A DNA stretch of 64,000 nt from Bilabrum cf. latius (lineage: Eukaryota > Bigyra: Bicosoecida > Bigyra > Bicosoecida): positions 1,302,001 to 1,366,000 of the forward strand of contig OZ237743.1 in assembly GCA_965178125.1 (NCBI GenBank), given 5' to 3'. Below the pieces are notes generated by a model. That model saw nothing but the letters and a program-made list of their open reading frames with translations. It was not told the DNA's origin and searched no databases. This document shows, in pieces, positions 46,877 to 58,300 of this stretch (position 1 is the stretch's first letter; every line of letters starts with the position of its first letter). The position numbers and the translations under genes were made by a program.

Positions 46877-48682
46877 ATGTCATCATCGTCGTCAAGGGGT
46901 CCGAAAGGGCAAACGGCCGCGGCGGCCGCGGCTGCCGCTGCAGCAGCTGCGGCAGCTGCAGCGGCCAGCGCAAAGCAGGTTCACGCCGCAGTTGCTAGGG
47001 ACGGTGTTCCTCTGGTGCCGCAGATGAGCCTTGCCCCGAATCCATCTGGTCCCGCGGCTGCCCGAGCTGCAGCAGCTGCGATCGCGGCAAACGCCGCCGT
47101 GGATGCGGCGAAGGCGAGCAGCCGGATGGCCGGGAAGCCGGGGCCGCAAAAGCGATCGGCATCGTCTGCTTCCAGCAGCGGTCGTCGCAAGTCCTCCGCT
47201 GAGAAGTAGCCCCCCGAGCCGATGCCGCCCCTCATGCCCGCTGTGCTGCCCATCCCCGAGGCGGTGGCATACGTGCAGGAAGCGGCCCTGCCCCCGCAGC
47301 TGCGCTCCCCGGACGTGGAAGCCCGCATGCGCATGCCGCTGGAGGAGCGCCTGCTCCCCGTGGTGCGCAAGCACGTGGTGGGCTACGGCAAGACCACGTG
47401 CAAGCCGGTGGAGAGGGACCCGGCCAGGTTCGCTGGACTCATCTCCAGACAGTGCCCCGTGGGCTACACGAGCAAGCGGGGCAAGACGTTCTACCTGGGC
47501 TGCTACCCCGCCACTCAGCGCAAGGAGAATCCCTGGCGCTGCAAGGCCTCCCTACCCGTGCCGGGGGCCAAGGTGAATGAGAAGACGGGCAAGCGCAAGG
47601 TTGAGCAGCGGTTCATCGGAACATTCAAGCACCAGGTCGCGGCGGCCATCGCCTACGACCAGTTTGTGCTGTACGCAGGCGCCACGGCCGTGCGCAAAGT
47701 GAACTTCACGGAGCCCATGCGAGCCTACTTGGAGCTGGAGATGCAGAGGAGCCCCGAGCAAGAGCCCGTGGTCCCGGGCATGCAGGAGCACACCGCACGT
47801 GTGGCGGAGGAGCGGCGCAAGCAGGAGGAGGCAAGGGCAGCGAGCAAGGCAAGGGCGGCGAGCAAGAGGGCACAGGCAGCGCATGCCGCTGGTGGCCCGC
47901 AGATGCCTGGGCCCATGATCGGGGGCATGTCCCCTCACGACATGCGACAGCAGATCCAGAACCACGCGCTGCAGCTGCACATGCACCAGATTATGCAGGC
48001 TGGTGCCGTTGGAGGTGCCTCGGCCGGCATGCGGATGGGCACGGTGGGCATGCCCCCGATGCATGCTGCCACTGCGGTCTCATCGAGCGTATCTTCCGCG
48101 GCTGCATCTGCAGCGGAGGCGGCGGCTGCGGCCCAGCACGCCGTGCATGCGGCTCAAGCCGCAGCATAGGCCGGCCAGGTGCAAGCGCAGGCCCAAGGTG
48201 TGGCAAATGCTGCTGCCCTGGCCGCAGCGCAGGCGGCTCGATCGGCGGGGAGTGGCAATGCCGTCGGCAGCAGCAGCAGCAGCAGCAGCAGCAGCGCCAT
48301 GTCTAGCAGCGGCTCGCTGGCGCCAGTCAGCCGCGCTCTGGCGGCTGTGGGAAGCAGCGGGGCTGCGGCTCCTCCTCAATCCGGCATGGGTGTGCAGCAT
48401 GATGGCTTGGAAACCGCGGCAATTTCTGCGGCACTCATGGCGGCGCAGGACAGCACCAGAGCGGGAGTCAGAGCTGGGGCTGGGGCTGGGGCTGGGGCAG
48501 GGGCAGGGGCGGGGGCAAGTATCGTGCACCCGATGGCGCAGCAAGCGCAGCTTGGCTCCAAGCGTGGGAGGGAGCAGGCTGGGGCTGCTTCTGGTGCCGG
48601 TGAAAGCGCCAAGCAAGCTCGCAGCAGGGGGGGGGAGAAGGGAGATGAAGGGGGGGACGCCAAGCGAAGTCGGACCAGCTAA
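46877..48682 (+). CDS. AP2-domain putative transcription factor
   Basis: ATG 46877 to TAA 48680-48682 (601 aa), TAGs at 47207 and 48167. A poly-Ala tract lies at the N terminus. After the first UAG comes a basic region, VRKHVVGYGKTTCKPVERDP and SRQCPVGYTSKRGKTFYLGC, then the AP2-like core EQRFIGTFKHQVAAAIAYDQ followed by ATAVRKVNF. In AP2/ERF proteins the pattern is a beta-sheet with YRGV, then LGTFdT-eeAArAYD-aA-x-nF; the second half matches well. The domain occupies about residues 190-280. The C-terminal half is Ala/Gln/His/Ser rich with a trinucleotide Ser tract and a GA repeat, typical of a disordered activation region. Nuclear sequence-specific DNA binding is inferred. No introns. Confidence 0.75.
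48268..48296. repeat. AGC trinucleotide repeat (poly-Ser) in the AP2 gene
   Basis: About nine AGC units read in frame as serine, followed by a GGGGCT/GGGGCA hexamer tract (48473-48513) that encodes Gly-Ala dipeptides. Confidence 0.8.
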
Positions 48683-48824
48683 TGCGGGTCACTGCCGCTT
48701 CCGCAGTAGTAATTGATATTTACCGTGCTTCGCCTGCATATATATGAATACGCACTTTGTCGGTTCCTTGGGTGGATATGAATTTATTGGATTGGTGTCC
48801 CGTCCAGGGCCGGCACAAGCCGAT

Positions 48825-50307
48825 TTACAGCCCGATCTCCTTGAGCTGCCCCAGCACTGTCTCGAGGTCCTTGGTCCGCTCCAGCCAGTCCTTGGGCAGC
48901 ATGCTGCTCCCGTGCACGGCGCCCAGCAGTCCCCCGGCGATGATGGCTCGCGGGGCCGATGCCCCCAGAGGCGCGAGCGTGGCCCTCAGCCGAGCCACCG
49001 CCTCGCTGGCCCCGTCCTGCGAGTACGTCTCGAGGTCCTCCCCAAGGCGGGAGGCGGGCGCAGCTGCAGCGGCCATGCCCAGCACCGCCACCGTGGGCGC
49101 CGAGCATCCGCCTCCGCCGGGGAAGCTGGTCACATCGGCCCCGTGTGAGGGCTTCCCCCCGTCCCCCTCCTCGGGGTCCTTGGGGGCGAGCAGGGCATCC
49201 AGGGCTGCGACGGCCTCCTTGGCGGCCTCTCCTGCCTCGGGGAGGTCCTTCAGGGCCTGCTCCTTGCCGATGCGAACGGCGTCAGTGGCCGTCTTGGCTG
49301 CTCCAGTGACGGCTGCCTCGACGCTCCTGGCGACGAGCATGGCCGCAGCCACCGCCTTGTCGTCGTCCTGCACAGAGCGAGTGGCCTGCTCCACGGCCGA
49401 CGCGAAGCCCTTTTTCCCTGCTAGCAACGCACCGATCGCAACCGCCTTTGCAGCGCCGTCAGTCTGCGGGTCCTCGTGTCCCTGCGGATACTTGGCTCCA
49501 GCTGCGTGCTCCTTCAGGGCGTCCAGCCAGGCATGGTGCTACCACGGACCCTTCACCGGCCAGTTTTCCTTCTCTTTCTGCTTGCTAATGTCTCCGAACG
49601 CCCCGCTCTCTTGCCTGCTCTTCACATACTCTTGCGCGTGCTCCATGTACTTGCCCTGGTCGAACGAGCCGCCGTTGGAAGCGATGTGGCCGATGAGCTG
49701 CAGCAGCTCATGGCCAAACGTGGACTGCTCGCCAACCTCAACGGCGTAAAACGGACTAGCACTCTTCGGGGCGAACTCTGGAGTTGCTTCTGCTCCTTTC
49801 AGCGCTGCGAGCTTGTCAGCGGCTTCATAGATCCAGTCTGTTGTAGAGGCCGCTGCGCCGCCACAAACGGCTCCGATAATAGAACCTGCAGCGTGGACAT
49901 GCCAAAATGCAGAGGATCAAGCATAGACCACGCATGCTTGGTTTTCAACACGATTCACTGAGATCTCGTTTTGCCGACGTGGCACCAAGTGCACTTGCAG
50001 TGAAAGGATCCACTGCTCCTGTTAGCTTACCCCTCTGCCTGTCAGCTTGGTCACCACTTGAAGCCGAAGTTTCTGCTGCACCTGCCATAATGCTGTTGGT
50101 ATCTATATCAGGGGATTGGAGTGCAAGGCCACTCGCGTCGTCAGCCAATCCAATGGATGCGTCACACGTTGGACCGCCGGCGTGGCATTCCAAAACGGCC
50201 TCCATGCCGACCACATGCAAGACATTCCAAGCTACAAGAGAACCTAGGATAGATATTCGCATAGGCTTTGCCTTCTTTAATGAGGGAAATTTTGTTGATG
50301 GCCGCAT
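48825..50307 (-). CDS. ADP-ribosylglycohydrolase / J1-crystallin-like protein
   Basis: Two exons: 50307-49959 and 49885-48825, with a 73-bp GT-AG intron and a TAA stop (469 aa). One TAG at 49539. Exon 2 opens SIIGAVCGGAAASTTDWIYE, the N-terminal signature of the ADP-ribosylglycohydrolase superfamily, close to the J1-crystallin branch. It continues SPFYAVEVGEQSTFGHELLQ, WPVKGPW*HHAWLDALKEH (UAG inside a conserved block), QTDGAAKAVAIGALLAG, VQDDDKAVAAAMLVARSVEA and ends AIIAGGLLGAVHGSSMLPKD. Classical members remove ADP-ribose using two Mg ions bound by Asp residues; only some Asp are visible here, so catalysis is uncertain. A second Met (MRISILGSLVAWNVLHVVG) may be the real start and a signal anchor. 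Confidence 0.75.
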
Positions 50308-50588
50308 CGGATTTTATTTTTTCGCACTGTGACCAAACACTGCACTGAAATCATATGACTGACAGGAGTTCAACTGCCTGATCGCGAAAACTCAATCTAC
50401 ATGCAACAGCAGCATAAACATGGCAGCGTGTCCTGGCGCGAAAGCCAGTCCCGAAGCCAACATACTTGCATTCGGCAAAGCAATATCCCAAAAGAGGGCT
50501 ACAGCTCACCGAGCGTCTGTGATTCCAGACTCCTCCGTTCTCTGGCGCCGCTGCGGAAATTCGCCTCTCTCATCAACGGATGCTCCTC

Positions 50589-52070
50589 TCAGGCCCTGAT
50601 CTGGAATCGCCCGGTCCTCATGAATGCCTTGACACCCTTGAAGAACCTGTAGCTCTCGGAGCTCAGCAGCACGTCCCTCACGCCCAGCCCGCTGGCAGTG
50701 CCAGAGCCCATCACGAACCGCAGCAGGGAGTGGATCCGCTCGATGGGAGTCTCTGCGCCCTCCTCACACGTGGCAGTCCCCTCCAGCCGAGGGGTGGTCC
50801 CCGGGGGGAAGGCCCCCACGATCCACGTGACCGTGTTGGCCTTGGGGTCGTACGATGCCTTGCCGTGCGTGGGCTTCAGGTTCACCGAGTTCACCGCCTT
50901 GGGGAAGAAGATCAGCAGGCCAACGTCCTCAGCCACCGGTGCGCTGGGCTTGCCGGAACCAGCCACCACCCCGGTGCCTCCCGAGGAAGAAGCCGACCTG
51001 GACGAGACGCCTCCACGCACTGCGGTGGGGCGCGCCCCCAGCTCGAAGCGGACCTTGGCCTCGTGCCCGTGCCACTGCACGTCGGGCCGCACGGACACGG
51101 GCGCGTGGAAGGGCCCCCTCTGCGCGCACCTGTACTGCATGAGTCGGAATGGTCCGTCCGGGGGCACGAAGGAGAGGCAGCGGTCCGTCTCGAACTTGCC
51201 CAGCCGCACGCAGGGGTGGAAGGACGCGTCCTCGATCAGGCCGGGGTCGCTGAAGAGCAGAGTCAGGTCCGGGAAGCCGCTCATCTTGCAGTTGCAGTGC
51301 AGCGTGCCCCGGATGTCAGTGTGCGTGACCACGCCGTTGCCCTCGACGATGGCGTCCACCTCCTCGCGGAGATCGAAGAAGATCTCGTTCGCCGTGTACT
51401 TGACGTCGCTGCGACGCCATGGGATAATGCTAGTGGCCCCAGCCCCGAGTTTGTCGCCGAAGGTGGTCCGCTGGCCGGTCACGAATGTCGTGAATCGCGA
51501 CAGCACCGATGGGGGAGATACAAGCGTGACCAGCGCATTCGGCTCGGTCAGCATGGTGTAGCCCAGAGCAACCATCTCGTGGAGCAATTGGTAGGCGATC
51601 GCGAAGTTGTTCATCAGGACGCGAGAGGTGTGTGAGCCGAAATACAACTCGTACACGTCCACGATCCTGTGGAGCAACTCGATCACCAAAAGCGGTGGCG
51701 CATCACCGGAGAGCACCGCCACATAAAAGCAATCGTTTCTAAGAATCGATACAATGTAGTTCTTCCCTGCCACCAAGACGGGGGGAACCTCGTCGCGCCT
51801 TGGACAAGCGTTCATCACCTCCCAGAACGTGTCTACGACGGCCCTGCCAGTCATGCTGTCCCAATGCTTCTCCAGCACCACATCACTGCGATGAAAATCA
51901 TAGTTTAAGCAATAAGAATCAATCCTGCAGCATTGATGTCGGCTTCTGGTGCAGCCCGACGCATGCAAAGCATCAAGCTTCGCCGACAGGCGCGCAATAC
52001 CGGCAGATTTTTCGGAAGTAGTCTGAGCTCACCCGTTGCTCGAACTCAAAACAAACAATGATTGCAACAT
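50589..52070 (-). CDS. AP3M: AP-3 adaptor complex, mu subunit
   Basis: Two exons: 52070-52033 and 51885-50589, with a 147-bp GT-AG intron and a TGA stop (444 aa); no TAG. The splice joins MLQSLFVLSSSNGDVVLEKHW, matching the longin start of AP-3 mu. Conserved blocks follow: PPLLVIELLHRIVDVYELYF, IIPWRRSDVKYTANEIFFD, GTLHCNCKMSGFPDLTLLFS, SFHPCVRLGKFETDRCLSFV, PPDGPFRLMQYR and the terminal FFKGVKAFMRTGRFQIRA. AP-3 sorts cargo (YxxPhi signals bound by the mu C-terminal domain) from endosomes or the Golgi to lysosome-like organelles. Length is close to the usual 415 aa. Divergent from the calcium-channel gene with 284 bp between ATGs. Confidence 0.93.
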
Positions 52071-52354
52071 GGATTGAGCTATAAGCCAGCAATTAGTTGC
52101 CAAACGGGCAGGATCGTTTGCTTTTCTTGCTCGCGATTTTGTGTGCTCGTAAACACACACAACTTAAATTATCTGGTTATTCACAGGCAGTCCTGAGTCT
52201 GCAACAAACTGGCTCAAGGCTGCTCTTTTTGGTGAGTTTTCTTGTATCTATCGCAATAATCGGTGTATCGCTATTGTATTACAGACCAGCATGGCACAAA
52301 TGCTCCCGCTGTACTCTTCCAACCATGCAGTACCGCTGCCAACTGTAAAGGGCA

Positions 52355-55300
52355 ATGTCAGGGAGTTTTCCTCCTGAACCGTTGTCCAAACAAGCTGCGT
52401 GGCTCCAGTACCCCCCAAGAGGCGTTGTATCAGCGGCTGCCCTCCAGTCAATCGACTTGGATGCTGGTGGTGCTGCTGCTTAGCCAGTCCCAGGACCCGC
52501 ACGCTTCCTTCAATTCAGCAGAAATTCACGTGGAGCTGCTGGTGCAGCTCTAGATGATGACCCTGACTCTATCGTGCGATCGTGGTCACGGGCATCTCCA
52601 GAAACAGCCGGGGAAAAGCACGGTGCTGCCTTAGGCCAACAAAGCATGAGCAGCGAGCATAAGGGACCTGCTCCTGTTGCACGTAACGAGCCTGGTATCA
52701 GCATTGATGGTGATTTGGTACTAGCATTGGAGCCAAGTGGGTCCTCCAACACGGCTCGATGGGACAAGGAGAGGCGTCGAGCTGCACTTCTCGGGCCAAG
52801 ACCGCAGGACAGACCGAAGCGGCGCTCGATGCTGGACGGCAGCTCCAGCTCCAGCTCTAGCTCAGAAAGTGACGATGACGACGATGGCGAGGATCGACTG
52901 GACCCTGGGAGTGACGCTCGCGCTGCAATGGAGGCCGCAAAAGATCAGGATTCCCAGGGGCAGTCAAACTTTGACCTAATGATGCAGCTACCAAGCGAAT
53001 TCCGTCGCATGCTCTACTAGCTTGTAGTCTGGCCGTGGTTCGACCGAGTGGTGCTGATGCTTGTCTTTGTCAATTGCATATTCTTGGCATTGGACCGCCC
53101 CGGGGTAGACCCCGACTCTGCGCTAGGCCAGGTCATCGCGACGTCTGACCTTGTGTTTGTGATCATCTTTGCAGTGGAGTGCGGCATCAAGCTGGTGGCC
53201 CTGGGCATCATGAGGGAACCGGACGGGTACTTTAGGAGCGCGTGGAACTGGCTGGATTTCCTCATCGTGATAGAGGGGATTGTCAGCACCAGCACGGACG
53301 GGGACGGACAGCTGAGCGGGCTGCGGGCCTTCCGCGTGCTTCGGCCTCTCAAGACAGTGTCCAGGCTGGAGGGGCTCAAGGTCCTCGTGAATGCGCTGCT
53401 GGCGTCGCTACCTATGCTGTGCAATACTCTCATCGTTTGCGGGTTCTACTTTGTTATTTTCGGGATCGTGGGTGTTCAGATTTGGCGAGGACTCTTCGTG
53501 CAGCGGTGCTTCATGCGAGACTCTGGGCTGCTCGACCCAGAGGACGAGCGGCTGTGTGGCGGCATGCACCAGTGCCGGCAGGAAGCATTTTGCGGTGAGT
53601 GGACCGAAAATCCAGCTGAAGGGGTGGTGTCCTTCGACAACATCCTGTGGGCGTGCAGTACCATCTTCGCCTCGATCACGCTGGAGGGGTGGGCGCAGGC
53701 CATGTACGACTCCCAGGACTCGGGCGGGAGGTGGAGCTGGCTCTTCCACGTGCTCATGATCGTGTTTGGCGCCTTCATTTTGATGAATCTCACGCTTGCC
53801 ATCATTCTGACCAAGTTCCGAGACAGTGTAGAGGAGCAGGAGCGGGACAAGGTGCGGGCTCAGCTCTTGCAGGAGAGGAAGGCTCTCATGAAGGCGCGCA
53901 TCATGCGCATGCGGAGGGAGAGAGAAGCTATGCGCGCGCAGCAGGCCATAGGGGCAGTCACACAGACCGCCAGTCTCAAACTTGCGCAAGCTGCCAGCAG
54001 AGCAAAGGCAAGAATCGCCAAGTCGGCTTCACAGCGAAGTGCGGGCAAGGACGGCCGACCGAGCGATGGAGAAGCCCACCCGCCATCCATTGCAGCCCCG
54101 ACCGGTCCATCTGCCGTGCATACCGAGCAGCTCTCCGTCGACCGTCTGGGTCCTGGCATCGATGCAGGCTCGATCGAGATGACTGCTGCGGGCAGCCGAG
54201 CAGCAGGGTCGGGTAGGCCCGGCTCCGCCTCCCCAGAACACGACGAGAACCAAGGGGAGGACCCCAACATGGACTTCTAGCTCGACGGGGCTACCGCTGG
54301 CCAGGCTCGTTCGAATGCCCATGTGGGGCTTGGTGCGATCAGCAAGCGCTCAAACCTGGGGGGTACTGGACGGGCTACCGCGGACCAGTGGGTGCGTGGC
54401 GAGAGGAAGGTGCGGTCCAGCGGGGAGGAGGAAGATGTCGAGGGGATGCTGAGCGACTATGATGAGTATGGTGACGACTCGGACGACGACGACGAGGACG
54501 GCGACGGGCTATTTGGCGCTGTCTCGTGGTGCTGCGTTGCTGCTTGGCAAGGCCTTCTTGCGGCGACTGCGTGCGTAGATGCTGCAATATGGGCGCCCAT
54601 CCGGGAAGTTGTGGGTCCCGTCGCCACGCATTCATGGTTCGACAGCGCTATCCTGGCTTGCATCGTGCTCAACACTGTAGTGCTGGCCATTGACCACCAC
54701 AACATGGACGCAGAGCTGGAGCGGGGCTTGGCCACCGCCAACATCATATTCACCTTCATTTTCGTCGGAGAGATGGTGCTAAAATGGCTGGGGCTAGGCC
54801 TCTACGTGTACTTTTCGGAGGCATCCAACACGTTCGATTTTGTCATCGTGGTGCTGTCTCTAGTGGAAGTGGGACTCGGGGGCTCGTCTTCATTCGCTGC
54901 CTTCCGGACTGTCCGGCTCTTCCGAGTCGCTCGAGTGGCCAAGTATCTGAAATCAATGAAAATGATCATCGATGTGGTGGGGCGATCGCTGGAGAGTTTC
55001 GGATACATCGCTTTGCTGCTGCTCCTGTTCTGCTTCATCTACAGCGTGCTAGGCATGCAGCTATTCGGTGGTGCGTTCGATGAGTCCGTCGCACTGGGTG
55101 AGGAGCTTCCGCGAAACAACTTCGACACACTGCTGTGGTCTTTCGTGACAGTGTTTCAAATCCTTGCTGGAGAAGCCTGGAATGAGGTCATGTACAGCGT
55201 GGTGGGTGCAACAAGCCCCATCTATATACTGTACTTCATCTCGTGGGTGGTCATCGGTCAGTTCATCCTGCTGAACCTGTTCCTTGCAGTTCTGCTGGAC

Positions 55301-58300
55301 AACTTCTCGCAGTAGGAGGAAGAGGACGAGGAAGAACTGGAGAGGGAAGCGCTGCACAAAGTAGAGCATGCGTCCTAGATCCAGCAAGGCGACGGCATAC
55401 CCGGTCGGGAGAGCCCTGTGAGAGTGACAGCTCTCGCAGATGCCACCGGGATTCAGGCTGCAAACGAGTAGACTCGGCGGGCAAGGGTCGTGCAAGCAGA
55501 AGAGAGCCAGTCTAGGCATGCCGAAGAAGACTTGTTGTGCGGGTAGAGAGCTTCTCGAGCGCTGTGCTTCCCTGCCCGAATGCTATGCAATGCTTGTGGC
55601 AATCCCAGCGCCATGGACGACGCCCAGTCTCGCATGGCGTCAGCTGCATCAGAGCGACTGCGAAAGCAACGACGATCTCGCAAGGTGAGACAAGCACTTG
55701 AGAAGGCGGCAAAATCCCGTGCAGCCAAAGTCTCAAACCGCTTGGAAACGGCACGGCTGTCACTGGGTAGCCTTGGATTCATGCGGCCCCGGTGTGAAGT
55801 GGCTCTGATGGCCATGTTGCGGCCTCTGGAGCCAGGTGCGCTGCAGGAGTATGCTGTGCAGCAGGCCCAGCAGAGCGGGCTGGCCGAAGATCATGGCCTG
55901 GACGGGGTTGGGCTCGTAGCAACCAGCAGCGCGATAGCAACTGCGGCACACTCCCATGCGGCTCAACCGGATACGTTTGGCAGTGGGCAAGCAGCGGGGG
56001 CTTAGCACAGTGTGCAGCGAGAAGCCTCGGAGCGCTCCAAGATCTCGGCCATGTCCAGCGAAGGGGAGGTGGGTGTGTCGCTTCCCGAAGCCTCCGTGCG
56101 TCTATCCGAGGTCATGCTGCGAGAGCTAGTGTACTTGCAAGCGGAGAAGCGTATCAGGGCGATTCGGGAGCGAAAGCAATAGATTGTGGAGGCCCAAGCA
56201 GGCTTGATGCCTGTCGATAGTCCATCCGCAGTTGCTGCTGTGGAGCAGAGCCAAGCCGGGAGAGGACCGAGCGACCCCCGGGTAGACCGGCAACGCATGT
56301 TCCGGGCTGCATCATCTCCTGCCATGCAGCGAACTCTGTCGAAGATCAGCCCGCTGCAGAAGGTTCTGCTGGAGGTCGAGGACGCGCTCCCACCACTGAA
56401 CAGGCTGGACGCCATCCGAATGGCCAATCTAGAGAGGGTCATGAGCGGCAGGCCCAAGGTGGTCCTAAAGCCTAGGCTGCCCATCACACTCGCGTACGAG
56501 CTTGGATCCAGCACGCAATGGGCACGATAGCTGCAGCCAGACCGCCCCATGCTGCTAGATGTGCCCCAGGACGAGCACGACCGGCGGCTCGTGGTGTGCA
56601 TGAACGTTGTCCGCAAGTGGCGAGATTTCATGGGCGCTCGCAGGCCAGCGCCTGCGAATGAGGAGGCGCAGGTGAAGCTTGCTGAAATCGATGCCGTGCG
56701 TCGCATTCGAGCACATTCTGCGATGTCAGCTGGAGTCTCTCCGCTCGGCGAGCGTCAAGCAGCGAGTCGCAATGGTGGCTAGGACTCTCCGGTCGTCCGT
56801 ATCGCAGCGGGCAGCGGCGAATCGAATGATAGCCCATCCGCGAGTCGGGGCAGTCAGAGCCATGCTGATTCGAACGCGGTACTGGTGGATGCTGCAAATC
56901 TGGACCAAGCTCTGGAGTTTGGCGAGATCAATTATTATGGAGGACAGGAGGCGCCGGGCTAGCCGGCAGCCGACGCTCAGCTTCCCTCAACGCAGGCACG
57001 AATGGCTGCACTGACGTGCGTCGATGCTTGGGAGCACGTGCTAGCCCGCTCGCTGGGCCTCCTCGTGGACCGCCGGATCAACCCCGCTGACGCAGACCTC
57101 TCAGATGAGCGAGAGATTGAAGACGGCATCTTGTTGCCGAGAGAGGCGCCACCACCGGAGTCCCCTGCATCCGCACCTTCAAAGCCAGGCGGTGGCGGCG
57201 ATGAACCCGATCCAGACTTGCCCGAAGCTCTGGAAGCGTTGATGCTGGACGACGAAACCGCGGAGCGGCGCATCTTCATGGAGTACCAGGGCAACCACGT
57301 GTGCTGCGTGCCGCGGCACAGCTACCTTGCGAAGAGCATGCGGTACTTCGTGGAGCACCCTTTCACTGTGTGCACCATGCGGGGGAAGCCCTGGAACATA
57401 ACGTTCGATGGCATCGTCCTCGTCCTCATCATCATCAGCTCGGTTCTGCTGGCATCCGAGCCTCCGCCAAGGGACGGAGTCACGCAACCTGGTGTGGGGG
57501 TCAACTCCACCGGGGGCGATGCACTGGACCCCTCACAGCCGCTGGTTGCGCTAGAGATCGTGTTTACAATCCTGTTTACCGCTGAGATTGTCATAAAGGT
57601 GCTTGCGTATGGGTTCCTGTTCGCTCCTGGAGCCTACCTGCTGTCTGCCTACAACGTGATCGATTTCCTGGTTGTGGTGGCATCCGTGCTGAATCTGTCG
57701 CTGACTCAGTACAACTTCGGATTTTTGCGGACACTGAGGCTCCTCCGCACATTGCGGCCTCTGCGCGTGATCAGCAGGAACGAGGGGATGCGCGTGGTCG
57801 TGAGCGCCCTCATCTCGAGTGTAGGGGGCATCGTGAACGTGGCCGTCGTGGTACTGCTCGTGTGGCTCATGTTTGCAATCCTGGGCGTGCAGCTGTTCTC
57901 AGGCCGCATGGGAGACTGCAATGACCCTGACTTCCCGGCTGGTGCCCCTCGAGAGGGCGTACTGGTGCAGCCAGGCAACTCTTCCGCGGGGTACGTCGTG
58001 GACCCATGCGGCCCAGGAGTATTCTTTACGGACGAGTCGGGTGAGCGCGCTGAGCGCGAGTGGGTCACGCCAGATCAGAACTTCGACAACGTATTCAACG
58101 CCATGCTCCTGCTGTTCGTGACCAGCAGTGGCGAGGGGTGGCCAGACGTGATGTTTCGCACGGCTGACGTGACCGGCGTGGAGAAACAGAGGGAGAGGGG
58201 TGCGAGCGCAGTCGCGGTCCTGTACTTCATCGCCTTTATCATAGTGGGGTCATTCTTCTTCTTGAACCTGTTCGTCGGCGTGGTGTTCGACAACTTCATG

